Shown piece by piece: positions 7,215 to 13,215 of a stretch of DNA of 13,215 nucleotides. The stretch comes from JAHJDR01 sp964526915 (lineage in GTDB: Bacteria > UBA10199 > JADGCS01). Each line of letters begins with the position of its first letter. Position 1 is the first letter of the stretch. The DNA is taken from positions 1 to 13,215 of the forward strand of contig CAZGMS010000175.1 of NCBI GenBank assembly GCA_964526915.1. Reading direction: 5' to 3'. The notes under the pieces were generated by a model that was not told where the DNA came from, ran no database searches, and saw nothing but the letters and a program-made list of their open reading frames with translations. The position numbers were made by a program, and so were the translations under genes.

Positions 7215-7417
7215 GTATCGAACAAGGAATGTCGAATGTCGAAATATGTCATCCCTGCGAAGGCAGGGATCCAGAATTAATGTAAACATGGATTTCAGCT
7301 TTGGTTCGACAAGCTCACCATCCTAAGCAAAGTCGAAGGATCGCTGGAATGACCATCACTTCGAAATTCCTTGTTCTTTGTTCATGATTCGATATTCGTT
7401 TTCCTTTGCGCTTTGAG
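7186..7417. repeat. 232-bp composite inverted repeat: two nine-heptad arms around a palindromic core
   Basis: The left arm (7186-7248) and right arm (7355-7417) are each exactly nine 7-base units. Read on the minus strand, the right arm aligns to the left: CTCAAAG against CTCAAAG, then matching units such as AATATTG/AATATCG, AACAAGG/AACAAGG and AATGTCG/AATTTCG. The arms flank a 106-bp core. The left arm covers the 3' end and stop codon of mqnD. A transcript could fold into a long imperfect hairpin. No transposase-like gene lies inside, so it would be non-autonomous if mobile. Confidence 0.75.
7248..7353. repeat. Intergenic palindromic element with GTCAT...ATGAC ends and a nested palindrome
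   Basis: The ends are GTCAT (7248-7252) and ATGAC (7349-7353). CCCTGC-gaag-GCAGGG (7253-7268) is a perfect 6-bp hairpin, followed by ATCCAG, the layout of common palindromic intergenic repeats. Inside, TTCGAC (7305-7310) and GTCGAA (7332-7337) bound a second imperfect palindrome containing CAAGCTCACC, which looks like another dispersed repeat type nested in the first. Confidence 0.65.
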
Positions 7418-7431
7418 CTGATTTCGATTCA

Positions 7432-7445
7432 TGCCCTCTAGGGCA
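7432..7445. repeat. Short near-perfect palindrome (TGCCCT / AGGGCA)
   Basis: A 14-bp sequence with 6-bp arms and a 2-base centre lies between the right heptad arm and the next heptad tract. No function is evident. Confidence 0.4.
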
Positions 7446-7448
7446 CAA

Positions 7449-7476
7449 ACGATCCACGATCCACGATCGTCGATCA
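7449..7476. repeat. Heptad tract, unit ACGATCC
   Basis: Four 7-base units (two exact ACGATCC, then ACGATCG and TCGATCA) end 10 nt before the start codon of the exonuclease-domain gene. No Shine-Dalgarno sequence is present in the gap. Confidence 0.7.
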
Positions 7477-7486
7477 ACGCAAATTT

Positions 7487-8101
7487 ATGACCGACAAACG
7501 CATCATCTTGGACCTCGAAACCAAAAGAACCTTCGAAGAAGTGGGTGGCCGCAACGCGCTCGATAAACTGGGCATCTCCGTTGTGGGGGTTTATCAATAC
7601 GAGACCGACACCTATTCCACGTTTTTGGAAAAAGATTTTGGCGCCCTGCAGAATCTCCTCATTGATGCGTCTTTGATTGTGGGTTTCAATCACGTTTATT
7701 TTGACATGCCTGTTTTGCAACCCTACCTCTCGGTCGATGTCAAAAAATTACCCTGCTTCGACATCATGCTCGATCTGCAAAAAATCATCGGTCACCGTAT
7801 TGGTCTTGATGCCGTGGCGCAAGCGACCCTGGGGGTTGGAAAAATTGCCACTGGCTTGGACGCGATTCGTTTTTATCAGGAAGGTCGTTGGGACGAACTT
7901 AAAAAATATTGCCTCAAAGATGTTGAGGTGACCAAAGAGGTCTTTGAGTACGGCATCAAAAATGGCCAGGTCATGTTCCGATCGCGTTTTGGACCCGCCA
8001 TCAAGGAAGTCAAGGTCAAGTGGACCCCGTACAATAAAAGACAGGCGACCAAGACCATGTCAGAAAACCCCGCAGAACCCGCACAGTATAAATTGTTTTA
8101 A
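7487..8101 (+). CDS. DEDDy 3'-5' exonuclease-fold protein (YprB/RNase H-like)
   Basis: The 204-residue protein is a stand-alone RNase H-like exonuclease domain. All three signatures are seen: Exo I at 7-12 (ILDLET; Asp9, Glu11), Exo II at 66-75 (GFNHVYFDMP; Asn68, Asp73), and Exo III at 141-148 (YCLKDVEV; Tyr141, Asp145), the Y-x(3)-D form that defines DEDDy. These acidic residues would bind two metal ions for 3'-5' hydrolysis of single-stranded DNA or RNA. The pattern and the FDIMLDLQKIIGHR...LDAVAQATLG stretch fit the YprB-like group, which often is found alone or next to helicases; none is here. The start at 7487 has no ribosome binding site. The C-terminal 25 residues are polar and look like a tail. 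The nucleic-acid substrate cannot be told from sequence. Confidence 0.82.
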   Translation: MTDKRIILDLETKRTFEEVGGRNALDKLGISVVGVYQYETDTYSTFLEKDFGALQNLLIDASLIVGFNHVYFDMPVLQPYLSVDVKKLPCFDIMLDLQKIIGHRIGLDAVAQATLGVGKIATGLDAIRFYQEGRWDELKKYCLKDVEVTKEVFEYGIKNGQVMFRSRFGPAIKEVKVKWTPYNKRQATKTMSENPAEPAQYKLF

Positions 8102-8104
8102 ATG

Positions 8105-8184
8105 GCCCACAGCCAACAGTTTACGGCCAACAGCCCCTCGCACTAGTCATCACCACAAAGCGGGATCTTGTTTGCGGGAATGAC
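8105..8184. repeat. Heptad tract (unit GCCAACA) abutting a GTCAT...ATGAC element
   Basis: Five 7-base units run from 8105 to 8139; GCCAACA occurs twice and GCCCACA once, all in phase. Six bases later a 39-bp element with GTCAT (8146-8150) and ATGAC (8180-8184) ends begins, with AAAGCGGGATC and TTTGCGGGA inside. The gap to the next gene (8185-8268) holds nothing recognisable. Confidence 0.55.
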
Positions 8185-8268
8185 ACCATTCGGCAAGATC
8201 ATTACGGAACGAATGTTCCTGTTTCGGTGTTTGGAGGGCCAGAATAAAAATTTCTGTTTTCGTCAGCC

Positions 8269-8970
8269 TTACCGTGTGATCAAAAAAAGACAGACTGAAA
8301 ACAGGTTCATCGCGCAATGCATGGCGATCGTGACATAGAGCGACTGTGTGCGTTGGCGGGCGATGCCCAACAGGAGACCCAATAAAAAGATGAGGCCCAT
8401 ATCGAAGGCATTGTATTGCAGGTGGGTGCCTGCCCACAGCAGGGAAGGGATGATGACGGCGCCAGCAAACCCCAAGCGCGATTGGGCCAGCCCCGTTTGC
8501 AACACCCCACGATACAGGATTTCCTCGCTGAGGGGGGCCAAAACAAAAATGCTGAGCAGTAGCGGGATGTGATTTGTTGTTGATGACCAGAGCTTCTCAA
8601 ACCAGATTTGTGAATCGTGGCCATTAAACAGAAATTCCGCCAGCCCAGCCGCAGAGGCAAAGAGCAGGGTAAAGAGAATCCACAAGAGATATGTCTTGAG
8701 TGACGCCTTGTTCAAGGCCAGATAGGCTCTGACAGACAAACCCCTTTTGAGACGAATGAACATTACGCTGAAAACAACAGTGCTTGCCAGATGAATCAGT
8801 GAAGCCAAGACCAGCAAGAGCGCGTTTGATGACAGCGCAGCAGAACCTGCCTTGAGCATGTCTGGTTGTGTTAATAACAGAACAACGATGAGGGTGAGCA
8901 GGGGCAGTTGGGAGGTAATGAACAGGGCCAGCCAGAAAAGCAGTGTGATGGGGGCGTTCCAGGGTTTCAT
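8269..8970 (-). CDS. CPBP family intramembrane glutamic/metallo-endopeptidase
   Basis: CPBP (Abi/CAAX-processing-like, Rce1-related) proteases cut substrates within or near the membrane. From the ATG at 8970 the protein has 233 residues, most of them in about six to eight hydrophobic segments. The catalytic motifs are complete: EEILYRG (Glu149, Glu150, Arg154), WAGTH (His183) and HCAMN (His218, Asn222). A TTG at 8982 in frame would add four residues, but it lies inside an octad repeat, so the ATG is preferred. No Shine-Dalgarno sequence precedes either. It follows the dacB-like gene on the same strand but is separated by about 160 nt of repeats and a palindrome, so it may have its own promoter. 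Bacterial members act in bacteriocin immunity, protein maturation or stress signalling; nothing nearby decides which. Confidence 0.88.
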   Translation of the reverse strand: MKPWNAPITLLFWLALFITSQLPLLTLIVVLLLTQPDMLKAGSAALSSNALLLVLASLIHLASTVVFSVMFIRLKRGLSVRAYLALNKASLKTYLLWILFTLLFASAAGLAEFLFNGHDSQIWFEKLWSSTTNHIPLLLSIFVLAPLSEEILYRGVLQTGLAQSRLGFAGAVIIPSLLWAGTHLQYNAFDMGLIFLLGLLLGIARQRTQSLYVTIAMHCAMNLFSVCLFLITR

Positions 8971-8974
8971 GTAT

Positions 8975-8998
8975 GTGTTCAAGTGTTCAAGTGTTCAT
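8975..8998. repeat. Octad repeat, unit GTGTTCAA, three copies
   Basis: Two exact copies and one ending in T follow each other in an 8-base phase, 4 nt upstream of the CPBP start codon. The same unit reappears at 13092-13115. Confidence 0.8.
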
Positions 8999-9001
8999 GT
9001 G

Positions 9002-9036
9002 TAGGCATAAGGCTAAAGGCATAAGGCATAAGGCAA
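9002..9036. repeat. Heptad tract, unit AAGGCAT, five copies
   Basis: Five 7-base units, two exact and three with a single change, follow the octad tract after a 3-base gap. The switch from 8-base to 7-base period is abrupt. Confidence 0.75.
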
Positions 9037-9060
9037 AACAACCGCTTCAATTGTTTCAAC

Positions 9061-9120
9061 GATCAACTACATCAATTGCCAATTGTCTGTTGCTCATTGG
9101 AGTAGTTGTAGCAATTGATC
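9061..9120. repeat. 60-bp nested imperfect palindrome downstream of the dacB-like gene
   Basis: GATCAA (9061-9066) pairs with TTGATC (9115-9120), CAACTAC (9064-9070) with GTAGTTG (9102-9108), and CCAAT (9079-9083) with ATTGG (9096-9100). The centre also shows TTG every seven bases. It lies 14 nt past the dacB-like stop and could end the rpe-hisC-lolA-dacB transcript, but there is no T-run, so that role is uncertain. Confidence 0.5.
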
Positions 9121-9133
9121 CGGCTTTACGCCT

Positions 9134-10639
9134 TTAATAGCTCTCGTAAATATCCAACAAAAGTTTTTCCTGCATGGCAAAATAGCCACCCGCGCCAGCC
9201 GCAGGGCCATTAACCAGGATTGTGAAGGCGACCATGTTTTTGGCCCTTGTTTCAAGATACCCAGCGAGAGCCGAAACATCGCTGAGTGTTCCCGTTTTGC
9301 CCTTGACGTTACCCTTAAGGACATCGGCCTTGAGACGATTGCCCAGCGTGCCATCAACACCCGCGATGGATAGCGACGACATGAAATCAGAACGGATCTT
9401 GTTGTTCTGATACGCCGCGATCAGCACGCGATTGAGGACATTGGGCGAGAGATGATTGCGTTGCGACAGCCCGGAACCATTGAAAATGGCGTATTCGCTC
9501 GAGTCAATGCCTAATGCCGAAACAAAATCCTTCAACAGCACAACGCCTTTTTCGGTGGAGCCTGGGGCGCCCTGTCTGTTGGCCGCCACCGTTTTGAGCA
9601 CCATTTCGGCGGTGAAGTTGTTGCTGAACTTATTGAGGTCCCTCAAGATCAGGGAGAGTTCCTTGGATTTGTCTTTGAGCAACACCACAGGACCCCGGGC
9701 ATTCCCCGAGGTGATTTTTCCCGCAAAATCAATCCCCATCTGCTTTAGCACCCAGGCAAAGGTGGTGCCCGCGTATTGCACGGGGTCGGAGGCGTTGGCG
9801 TACTTGATCTTTTCGTCAGACACACCACCAGACGCTGTGACATATTCCGTGCCCTCGGCGAATTGCCGCGAAATGGTCATGCTGTTTCCTGCGGGTTTGA
9901 TTTTTGAGGTCAGTTTGAAGTGATCGGTGGGCGGATCCACATGAACTTCGAGTTTGCCGTCGATGTTGCTGGCCACGACCGCAAAACTGTTGAAATTGAC
10001 CGCAAAGGGGGACAGCTTGGCATTATAGGCGCGCGAACTGGCGTCGTCCTTGCCGCTGAAATCAAAGCTGTCGAAGAACGTGTTGTCGATGATGATGTCG
10101 CCCTCAATTTTATTGATGCCGCGGACTTTGAGGTCTTTGGCGATGCGCCACAAGCGTTCCTCGACCATGCTGGGATCGCCGGACCCTTTGATGTAGAGAT
10201 GAAAGGCCGTGTTGTTGCTGATCCGGTCCGTGGACAGCGTGGTGTTGTACTTGAAAGACCCTCCCATGTCCCTGAGGGCCACCGTAGAGGTGATGAGCTT
10301 CATGCACGACGCCGGATTAAGAGGCGTGTTGCCGCGATGCGAAAACAGCTCTTTGGTCGTTTTGATGTCGTGCACCATCACGCCGATAGAGGTGTTTGGG
10401 CGCGAAAAGGAATCAATCGTGGCTTTGAGCGAGTCATCGCCGGCCTGGGATTTTAAGGGAATGATCAACAAAAAGAAAACGATCAGAGGCTTGATCAGCT
10501 GTGCCTTTGTCTGCCCGTGCCAAGCCCGCTGGTGGGCAGGTGGCGAGCTCCACAAGCAATTGATTTCTGGAGATTGCTTCGGCCTTTCCTGCCTCGCAAT
10601 GACAACCCCTATTTTATTGAAAAAACAACTTTTGTGCAT
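9134..10639 (-). CDS. dacB: D-alanyl-D-alanine carboxypeptidase/endopeptidase, PBP4-like; N-terminus altered by a repeat
   Basis: PBP4 (peptidase S13) trims peptidoglycan stem peptides and cleaves cross-links in the periplasm. Numbered from the ATG at 10639 (501 residues), the catalytic SxxK is Ser111-Lys114 (SCMK), the second motif lies in FNGSGLSQRN, and the third is Lys448-Thr-Gly (KTGT). The sequence between the first two motifs has the size and GDPS/GDIIID landmarks of this family. A signal peptide with core PLIVFFLLIIPL and cleavage after SQA (residue 66) is clear, but 47 residues precede it. Those are encoded by palindromic repeats (10511-10603), so the native start was probably near residue 48, where only a CTG (10498) is available. 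The ATG lies 16 nt after the lolA stop, so the long form may be translated by coupling. Confidence 0.9.
   Translation of the reverse strand: MHKSCFFNKIGVVIARQERPKQSPEINCLWSSPPAHQRAWHGQTKAQLIKPLIVFFLLIIPLKSQAGDDSLKATIDSFSRPNTSIGVMVHDIKTTKELFSHRGNTPLNPASCMKLITSTVALRDMGGSFKYNTTLSTDRISNNTAFHLYIKGSGDPSMVEERLWRIAKDLKVRGINKIEGDIIIDNTFFDSFDFSGKDDASSRAYNAKLSPFAVNFNSFAVVASNIDGKLEVHVDPPTDHFKLTSKIKPAGNSMTISRQFAEGTEYVTASGGVSDEKIKYANASDPVQYAGTTFAWVLKQMGIDFAGKITSGNARGPVVLLKDKSKELSLILRDLNKFSNNFTAEMVLKTVAANRQGAPGSTEKGVVLLKDFVSALGIDSSEYAIFNGSGLSQRNHLSPNVLNRVLIAAYQNNKIRSDFMSSLSIAGVDGTLGNRLKADVLKGNVKGKTGTLSDVSALAGYLETRAKNMVAFTILVNGPAAGAGGYFAMQEKLLLDIYESY
10511..10603. repeat. Two palindromic repeat elements inside the apparent 5' end of dacB
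   Basis: CTGCCC (10511-10516) and GGGCAG (10534-10539) bound an imperfect 29-bp palindrome. Next to it, 10568-10603 reads on the minus strand as GTCATTGCGAGG...CGAAGCAATCTCCAG, a very common dispersed element whose translation (VVIARQERPKQSP here) is a familiar false N-terminal peptide in many genomes. Confidence 0.7.
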
Positions 10640-10655
10640 AGGTCAGTTTTCCCTG

Positions 10656-11321
10656 TTATTGTTTGATGATATTTCTCTTTGGGCTGGGGGGCAGGGCGAA
10701 TTCCGAATCAGCCAGGTCTTTATCAAAAATCAAATTGTTAAAGGCGTAATGGGTGACGTTGCCGGAGGTGTTGAAGATCACAGCCTCCCGGATGGAGAGG
10801 TCCCGCGAATCAACTCCCAAGGTCAATTTGAGAATCGCGGAATTCTTGTCTTTGGGGGTGAGGTGAATTTTTTGCAGGGATTTGTTTTGAATCGACACAA
10901 AAACTTTCGGTTCATTCAGTGGGGGCAAGGTTTCGAAAAGTTGGGACAGATTTTTTAACCCCCCCATGAAACTCAGGGCCTCGGCACTGATGATGTCTTT
11001 GGGTTTACCAAACTGCTGTGCGGTCAAGCTGTCTTTTTTATAGATCCAAAGTTTATGCCCGTCGGTGATGTAGGTTTTATTTGGCGCAGAGGTGTATTCG
11101 ATGCGAAGCTGGTCTGGTTTTTTGACCAAAATCATGCCCGATTTTTTGATCTTTTGTTTGAGGATGTCCACGAACGTCGTTTGTACAAAACTGGCCTGCC
11201 AGGTGCGCGTGTTCTGGTAACGGGATTCAACCCGCTGGGCCAGTGAGGGCTCGGCGCGCAGAGATGGGGGGATAAACAGCAATATCAGAAAAAGAAAAAA
11301 GAGTTTTTTGGGTTGTTGCAT
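10656..11321 (-). CDS. lolA: Outer-membrane lipoprotein carrier protein LolA
   Basis: LolA is the periplasmic chaperone that takes mature lipoproteins from the LolCDE transporter and hands them to the outer membrane. The 221-residue protein has a signal peptide (LFFLFLILLFIPPS) cut after SLRA at Ala23. Typical LolA features follow: the helix ending WQASFVQT (41-48), SGMILVKKPDQLRIEY (61-76), DGHKLWIYKKD (88-97), and the alternating strands of its half-open barrel (LTLGVD, REAVIFNTSGN). Its ATG overlaps the hisC stop by one base (TGATG), with AAAGGA 7 nt before the ATG inside hisC, so translation is coupled to hisC. dacB follows after 16 nt. No LolB is in the window, and many non-gamma/beta lineages lack it. 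Confidence 0.92.
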   Translation of the reverse strand: MQQPKKLFFLFLILLFIPPSLRAEPSLAQRVESRYQNTRTWQASFVQTTFVDILKQKIKKSGMILVKKPDQLRIEYTSAPNKTYITDGHKLWIYKKDSLTAQQFGKPKDIISAEALSFMGGLKNLSQLFETLPPLNEPKVFVSIQNKSLQKIHLTPKDKNSAILKLTLGVDSRDLSIREAVIFNTSGNVTHYAFNNLIFDKDLADSEFALPPSPKRNIIKQ

Positions 11322-12388
11322 CAGAGGTCCTTTACTTCATTTTTTACCTTTTTCAGGGTCAACAAAAAGGCGTCATTTTGCTCAGGGCTACCGATCGTGA
11401 CCCTGAGGCAGTTGATCAGAGAGGTTTGGTTGTCGACGTTTCTGATCAGGAAACCGTCGTTTTGCAAAAGTCTGGCGACCTCATGGGCCTTGTCCATTCG
11501 GAAGAGTAAAAAATTGGCCTCGGACGGAAACACCCTGACCCCTTCAATCGTCTGCATTTTGGAGAACATCCGCCCGCGTTCAACCACGAGGGTTTCGGCG
11601 TTTTCGTAAACGTAATGGTGACTTTTAAAAACCTCATCCACAATTGCGCAGGTGATGCGCGACAGGCGGTTGGGGGCCAGAAATTTTTCGAGCAGTTGGC
11701 AGTTGTGGGCCTGACTGATGGCAAACCCGAACCGGATGCCCGCCAGGGACATGGCTTTGGACAAACTTCTGAGGATGATGAGATTGTCGAACTCACTCAG
11801 CCATTCCAGGACAGTCTCCGCTGTAAAATAAAAATAGGATTCGTCGATCACCACGGGGCAGGGGCTGGTCTGGATGATGCGGTGTAAACTTTTTTTGTCG
11901 AACAGGGTCCCGGTGGGTGAGTTGGGATTGCCGATGAGGACCAGCGTAGGTCGTTCTTTTTTGATTGTGGCCAGCGTCTTTTCGGTCAGCAACTCAAATT
12001 CTTCGCTTAAGGGGACCTTGATGATCTTGTTGCCATGCAACATGGCCTGGTGTTCATAAAAACCGCAGGACGGGTCCAGCAGAACGATCTTGCTACCCAC
12101 AGGGGACAGATTGATGATGGCCTGGATGATCGTATTGGCCCCGTTGGACAGCACCAGTTGATCGGTGGAAATACCGAGCCCCTCGGCCAGTTTTTCGTAT
12201 ATGGGTGTGGTGTCGTCCTTGGTGGGGTAGCGGTTCCAGTCGATTTTGATGAGCCTTTCGGTGATGGCCACTTTGAGGTCCAAAGGGACATCCCAGGGGG
12301 ATTCGTTTTGATTGAGTCTGATGCCGGGTTGGGCGTCAACATGATAAAGACTGGTTTCGAGGACCTCGTTGCGAAAAAATTTTTTCAT
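11321..12388 (-). CDS. hisC: Histidinol-phosphate aminotransferase
   Basis: HisC is a PLP-dependent, fold type I aminotransferase making L-histidinol phosphate from imidazole-acetol phosphate and glutamate. The 355-residue length is usual. Seen are LNQNESPWDVP (25-35), the GANT cofactor-phosphate segment (83-86), NPNSPTG (154-160), Asp182 and Tyr185 in IDESYFYF, the PLP Schiff-base lysine Lys211 in SLSKAMSLAGIR, and Arg219. A wider aromatic or phenylalanine specificity cannot be excluded, as HisC paralogues vary; no other his gene is present. It lies 39 nt after rpe and overlaps lolA by one base. The ATG at 12388 has only a weak GAG as ribosome binding site. Confidence 0.9.
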   Translation of the reverse strand: MKKFFRNEVLETSLYHVDAQPGIRLNQNESPWDVPLDLKVAITERLIKIDWNRYPTKDDTTPIYEKLAEGLGISTDQLVLSNGANTIIQAIINLSPVGSKIVLLDPSCGFYEHQAMLHGNKIIKVPLSEEFELLTEKTLATIKKERPTLVLIGNPNSPTGTLFDKKSLHRIIQTSPCPVVIDESYFYFTAETVLEWLSEFDNLIILRSLSKAMSLAGIRFGFAISQAHNCQLLEKFLAPNRLSRITCAIVDEVFKSHHYVYENAETLVVERGRMFSKMQTIEGVRVFPSEANFLLFRMDKAHEVARLLQNDGFLIRNVDNQTSLINCLRVTIGSPEQNDAFLLTLKKVKNEVKDL

Positions 12389-12427
12389 CTTCGACTCAGT
12401 TTAGGACAAGTGCACCGACGGGCGTGC

Positions 12428-13081
12428 TTATCCTGCAAGTTTTTTTAGGGAACTGATGGTCTTGCGATAGTCCTGACTGTGAAAAATAGCAGAACCTGCC
12501 ACGAACACGTCTGTGCCCAGTTTTGCCAAGGCGGCAATGTTGTCTTCTTTTACGCCACCATCAATTTCGATCAAAACATTTGGACATTGTTTGTCGCGAA
12601 GAGTTTTGAGTTGGGCGATTTTGTCTTTACAATAGGGCACAAAGGCCTGTCCTCCGAATCCGGGATTCACGGTCATGAGCAGGACGAAATCGACCAGACC
12701 CAAAACCGGTTTGAGCACCTCAATGCTGGTTGCCGGGTTGATGGCCACACCCGCCTTTTTGCCACGTTTTTTGATCAGGTTGAGTGTGCGATCCAGATGA
12801 TACCCGTCTTCGGCATGGACCGAAACCCAATCAGCACCAGCGTCGATGAAGTCGTTGACGTAGAGGTGTGCGTCTTCGATCATCAGATGCACATCAAGCG
12901 GCAATTTGGTTGCCTTGCGCACGGCAGTCACGATGAGTGGGCCGATGGTGATGTTGGGGACGAAATGCCCGTCCATGACATCGATGTGAATGAGATCGGC
13001 GCCGGCCTTTTCGACGGCAGTGATCTCTTCGGCCAGGCGGCCAAAATCAGCGGATAATATTGAGGGGGCAATGAGGGGCAT
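12428..13081 (-). CDS. rpe: Ribulose-phosphate 3-epimerase
   Basis: Rpe interconverts D-ribulose 5-phosphate and D-xylulose 5-phosphate in the pentose-phosphate pathway. The 217-residue TIM barrel is of normal length and complete. Seen are APSILSADF (5-13), HIDVMDGHFVPN with His32 and Asp34, DVHLM with His65, SVHAE (87-91), MTVNPGFGGQ (136-145), and IEIDGGV with Asp174. The two aspartates act as acid/base catalysts and, with the two histidines, bind the metal. GSAIF near 196-200 closes the phosphate pocket. It is the first visible gene of the rpe-hisC-lolA-dacB run; the 110 nt upstream hold an octad inverted array. No Shine-Dalgarno sequence precedes the ATG. Confidence 0.95.
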   Translation of the reverse strand: MPLIAPSILSADFGRLAEEITAVEKAGADLIHIDVMDGHFVPNITIGPLIVTAVRKATKLPLDVHLMIEDAHLYVNDFIDAGADWVSVHAEDGYHLDRTLNLIKKRGKKAGVAINPATSIEVLKPVLGLVDFVLLMTVNPGFGGQAFVPYCKDKIAQLKTLRDKQCPNVLIEIDGGVKEDNIAALAKLGTDVFVAGSAIFHSQDYRKTISSLKKLAG

Positions 13082-13091
13082 AACAATTTAG

Positions 13092-13164
13092 GTGTTCAAG
13101 TGTTTACGTGTTCACGAAAAAAATCTGTCGTAAACACGTGGACACCTGAATACTTGAACACGTG
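13092..13164. repeat. Octad inverted array: three GTGTTCAA-type units facing four reversed units
   Basis: Three 8-base units at 13092-13115 (GTGTTCAA, GTGTTTAC, GTGTTCAC) face four units at 13130-13161 that are reverse complements of the same family, plus a trailing GTG. GTTTACG (13102-13108) and CGTAAAC (13129-13135) give a perfect 7-bp stem. The array starts 10 nt upstream of the rpe start codon and may form a large hairpin. The bases beyond, to the window edge, hold nothing recognisable. Confidence 0.75.
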
Positions 13165-13215
13165 ATTTTTGTGCACACGATTTATCTATTCTCCCAACAC
13201 AAATTGATCATTCTT

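Noticed and set aside
7186..7417. Insertion sequence
   Set aside because: The inverted arms enclose only about 100 bp with no transposase frame; at most a non-autonomous element.
6221..7476. CRISPR array
   Set aside because: Units are 7 bases with no spacers, and no cas genes are present.
9920..10456. 178-residue plus-strand frame, and similar ones at 10209-10958 and 12479-13057
   Set aside because: All are antisense to dacB, lolA or rpe, whose catalytic or family motifs are clear; these are codon-bias shadows.

Overview
The window reads as chromosome of a diderm (Gram-negative) bacterium with moderate GC. LolA, a POTRA-less Omp85-type outer-membrane barrel and a periplasmic PBP4-type enzyme imply an outer membrane, and MqnD implies menaquinone made by the futalosine route. 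The mix, together with the intergenic palindromes, would fit a deltaproteobacterial-grade or related uncultured lineage. That placement is inference; nothing here fixes the taxonomy.

Layout. 191-2453: two convergent orphan genes of unknown function. 2635-5442 (minus strand): an Omp85-like barrel protein with an unclear start, then a class II Fic AMP-transferase with operator-like palindromes upstream. 5831-6217 (plus): a small secreted protein made of a 36-residue repeat. 6381-7214 (plus): mqnD. 7487-8101 (plus): a YprB-like DEDDy exonuclease domain. 8269-13081 (minus): a CPBP membrane protease, then, in transcription order from the right, rpe, hisC, lolA and a dacB/PBP4-like gene. rpe, hisC, lolA and dacB are closely spaced (39 nt, 1-nt overlap, 16 nt) and look like one transcription unit joining central metabolism, histidine synthesis, lipoprotein transport and peptidoglycan trimming.

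The most unusual layer is between the genes. From about 6.2 kb to the right edge most gaps hold tracts with strict 7-base periodicity (8-base in two places), with a different unit sequence in each tract. Several sit beside GC-rich palindromes of the GTCAT...ATGAC type. The clearest case, 7186-7417, is a composite inverted repeat: two 63-base arms of nine heptads each, in opposite orientation, flank a 106-base core that itself contains nested palindromes. The left arm supplies the last codons of mqnD. The tracts also run up to the start codons of mqnD, the exonuclease, the CPBP protease and nearly rpe, and these genes lack a clear Shine-Dalgarno sequence. By contrast the genes at 191, 2453, 5831 and lolA have strong ones. 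The dacB-like gene has a palindromic element within its apparent 5' coding end.

The best candidate for undescribed protein biology is the repeat protein at 5831-6217. Its repeats differ at the DNA level almost only by synonymous changes, so the repeated peptide itself appears to be under selection. I found no complete, recognisable new multi-gene system. No tRNA, rRNA, CRISPR array, transposase or integrase was seen.
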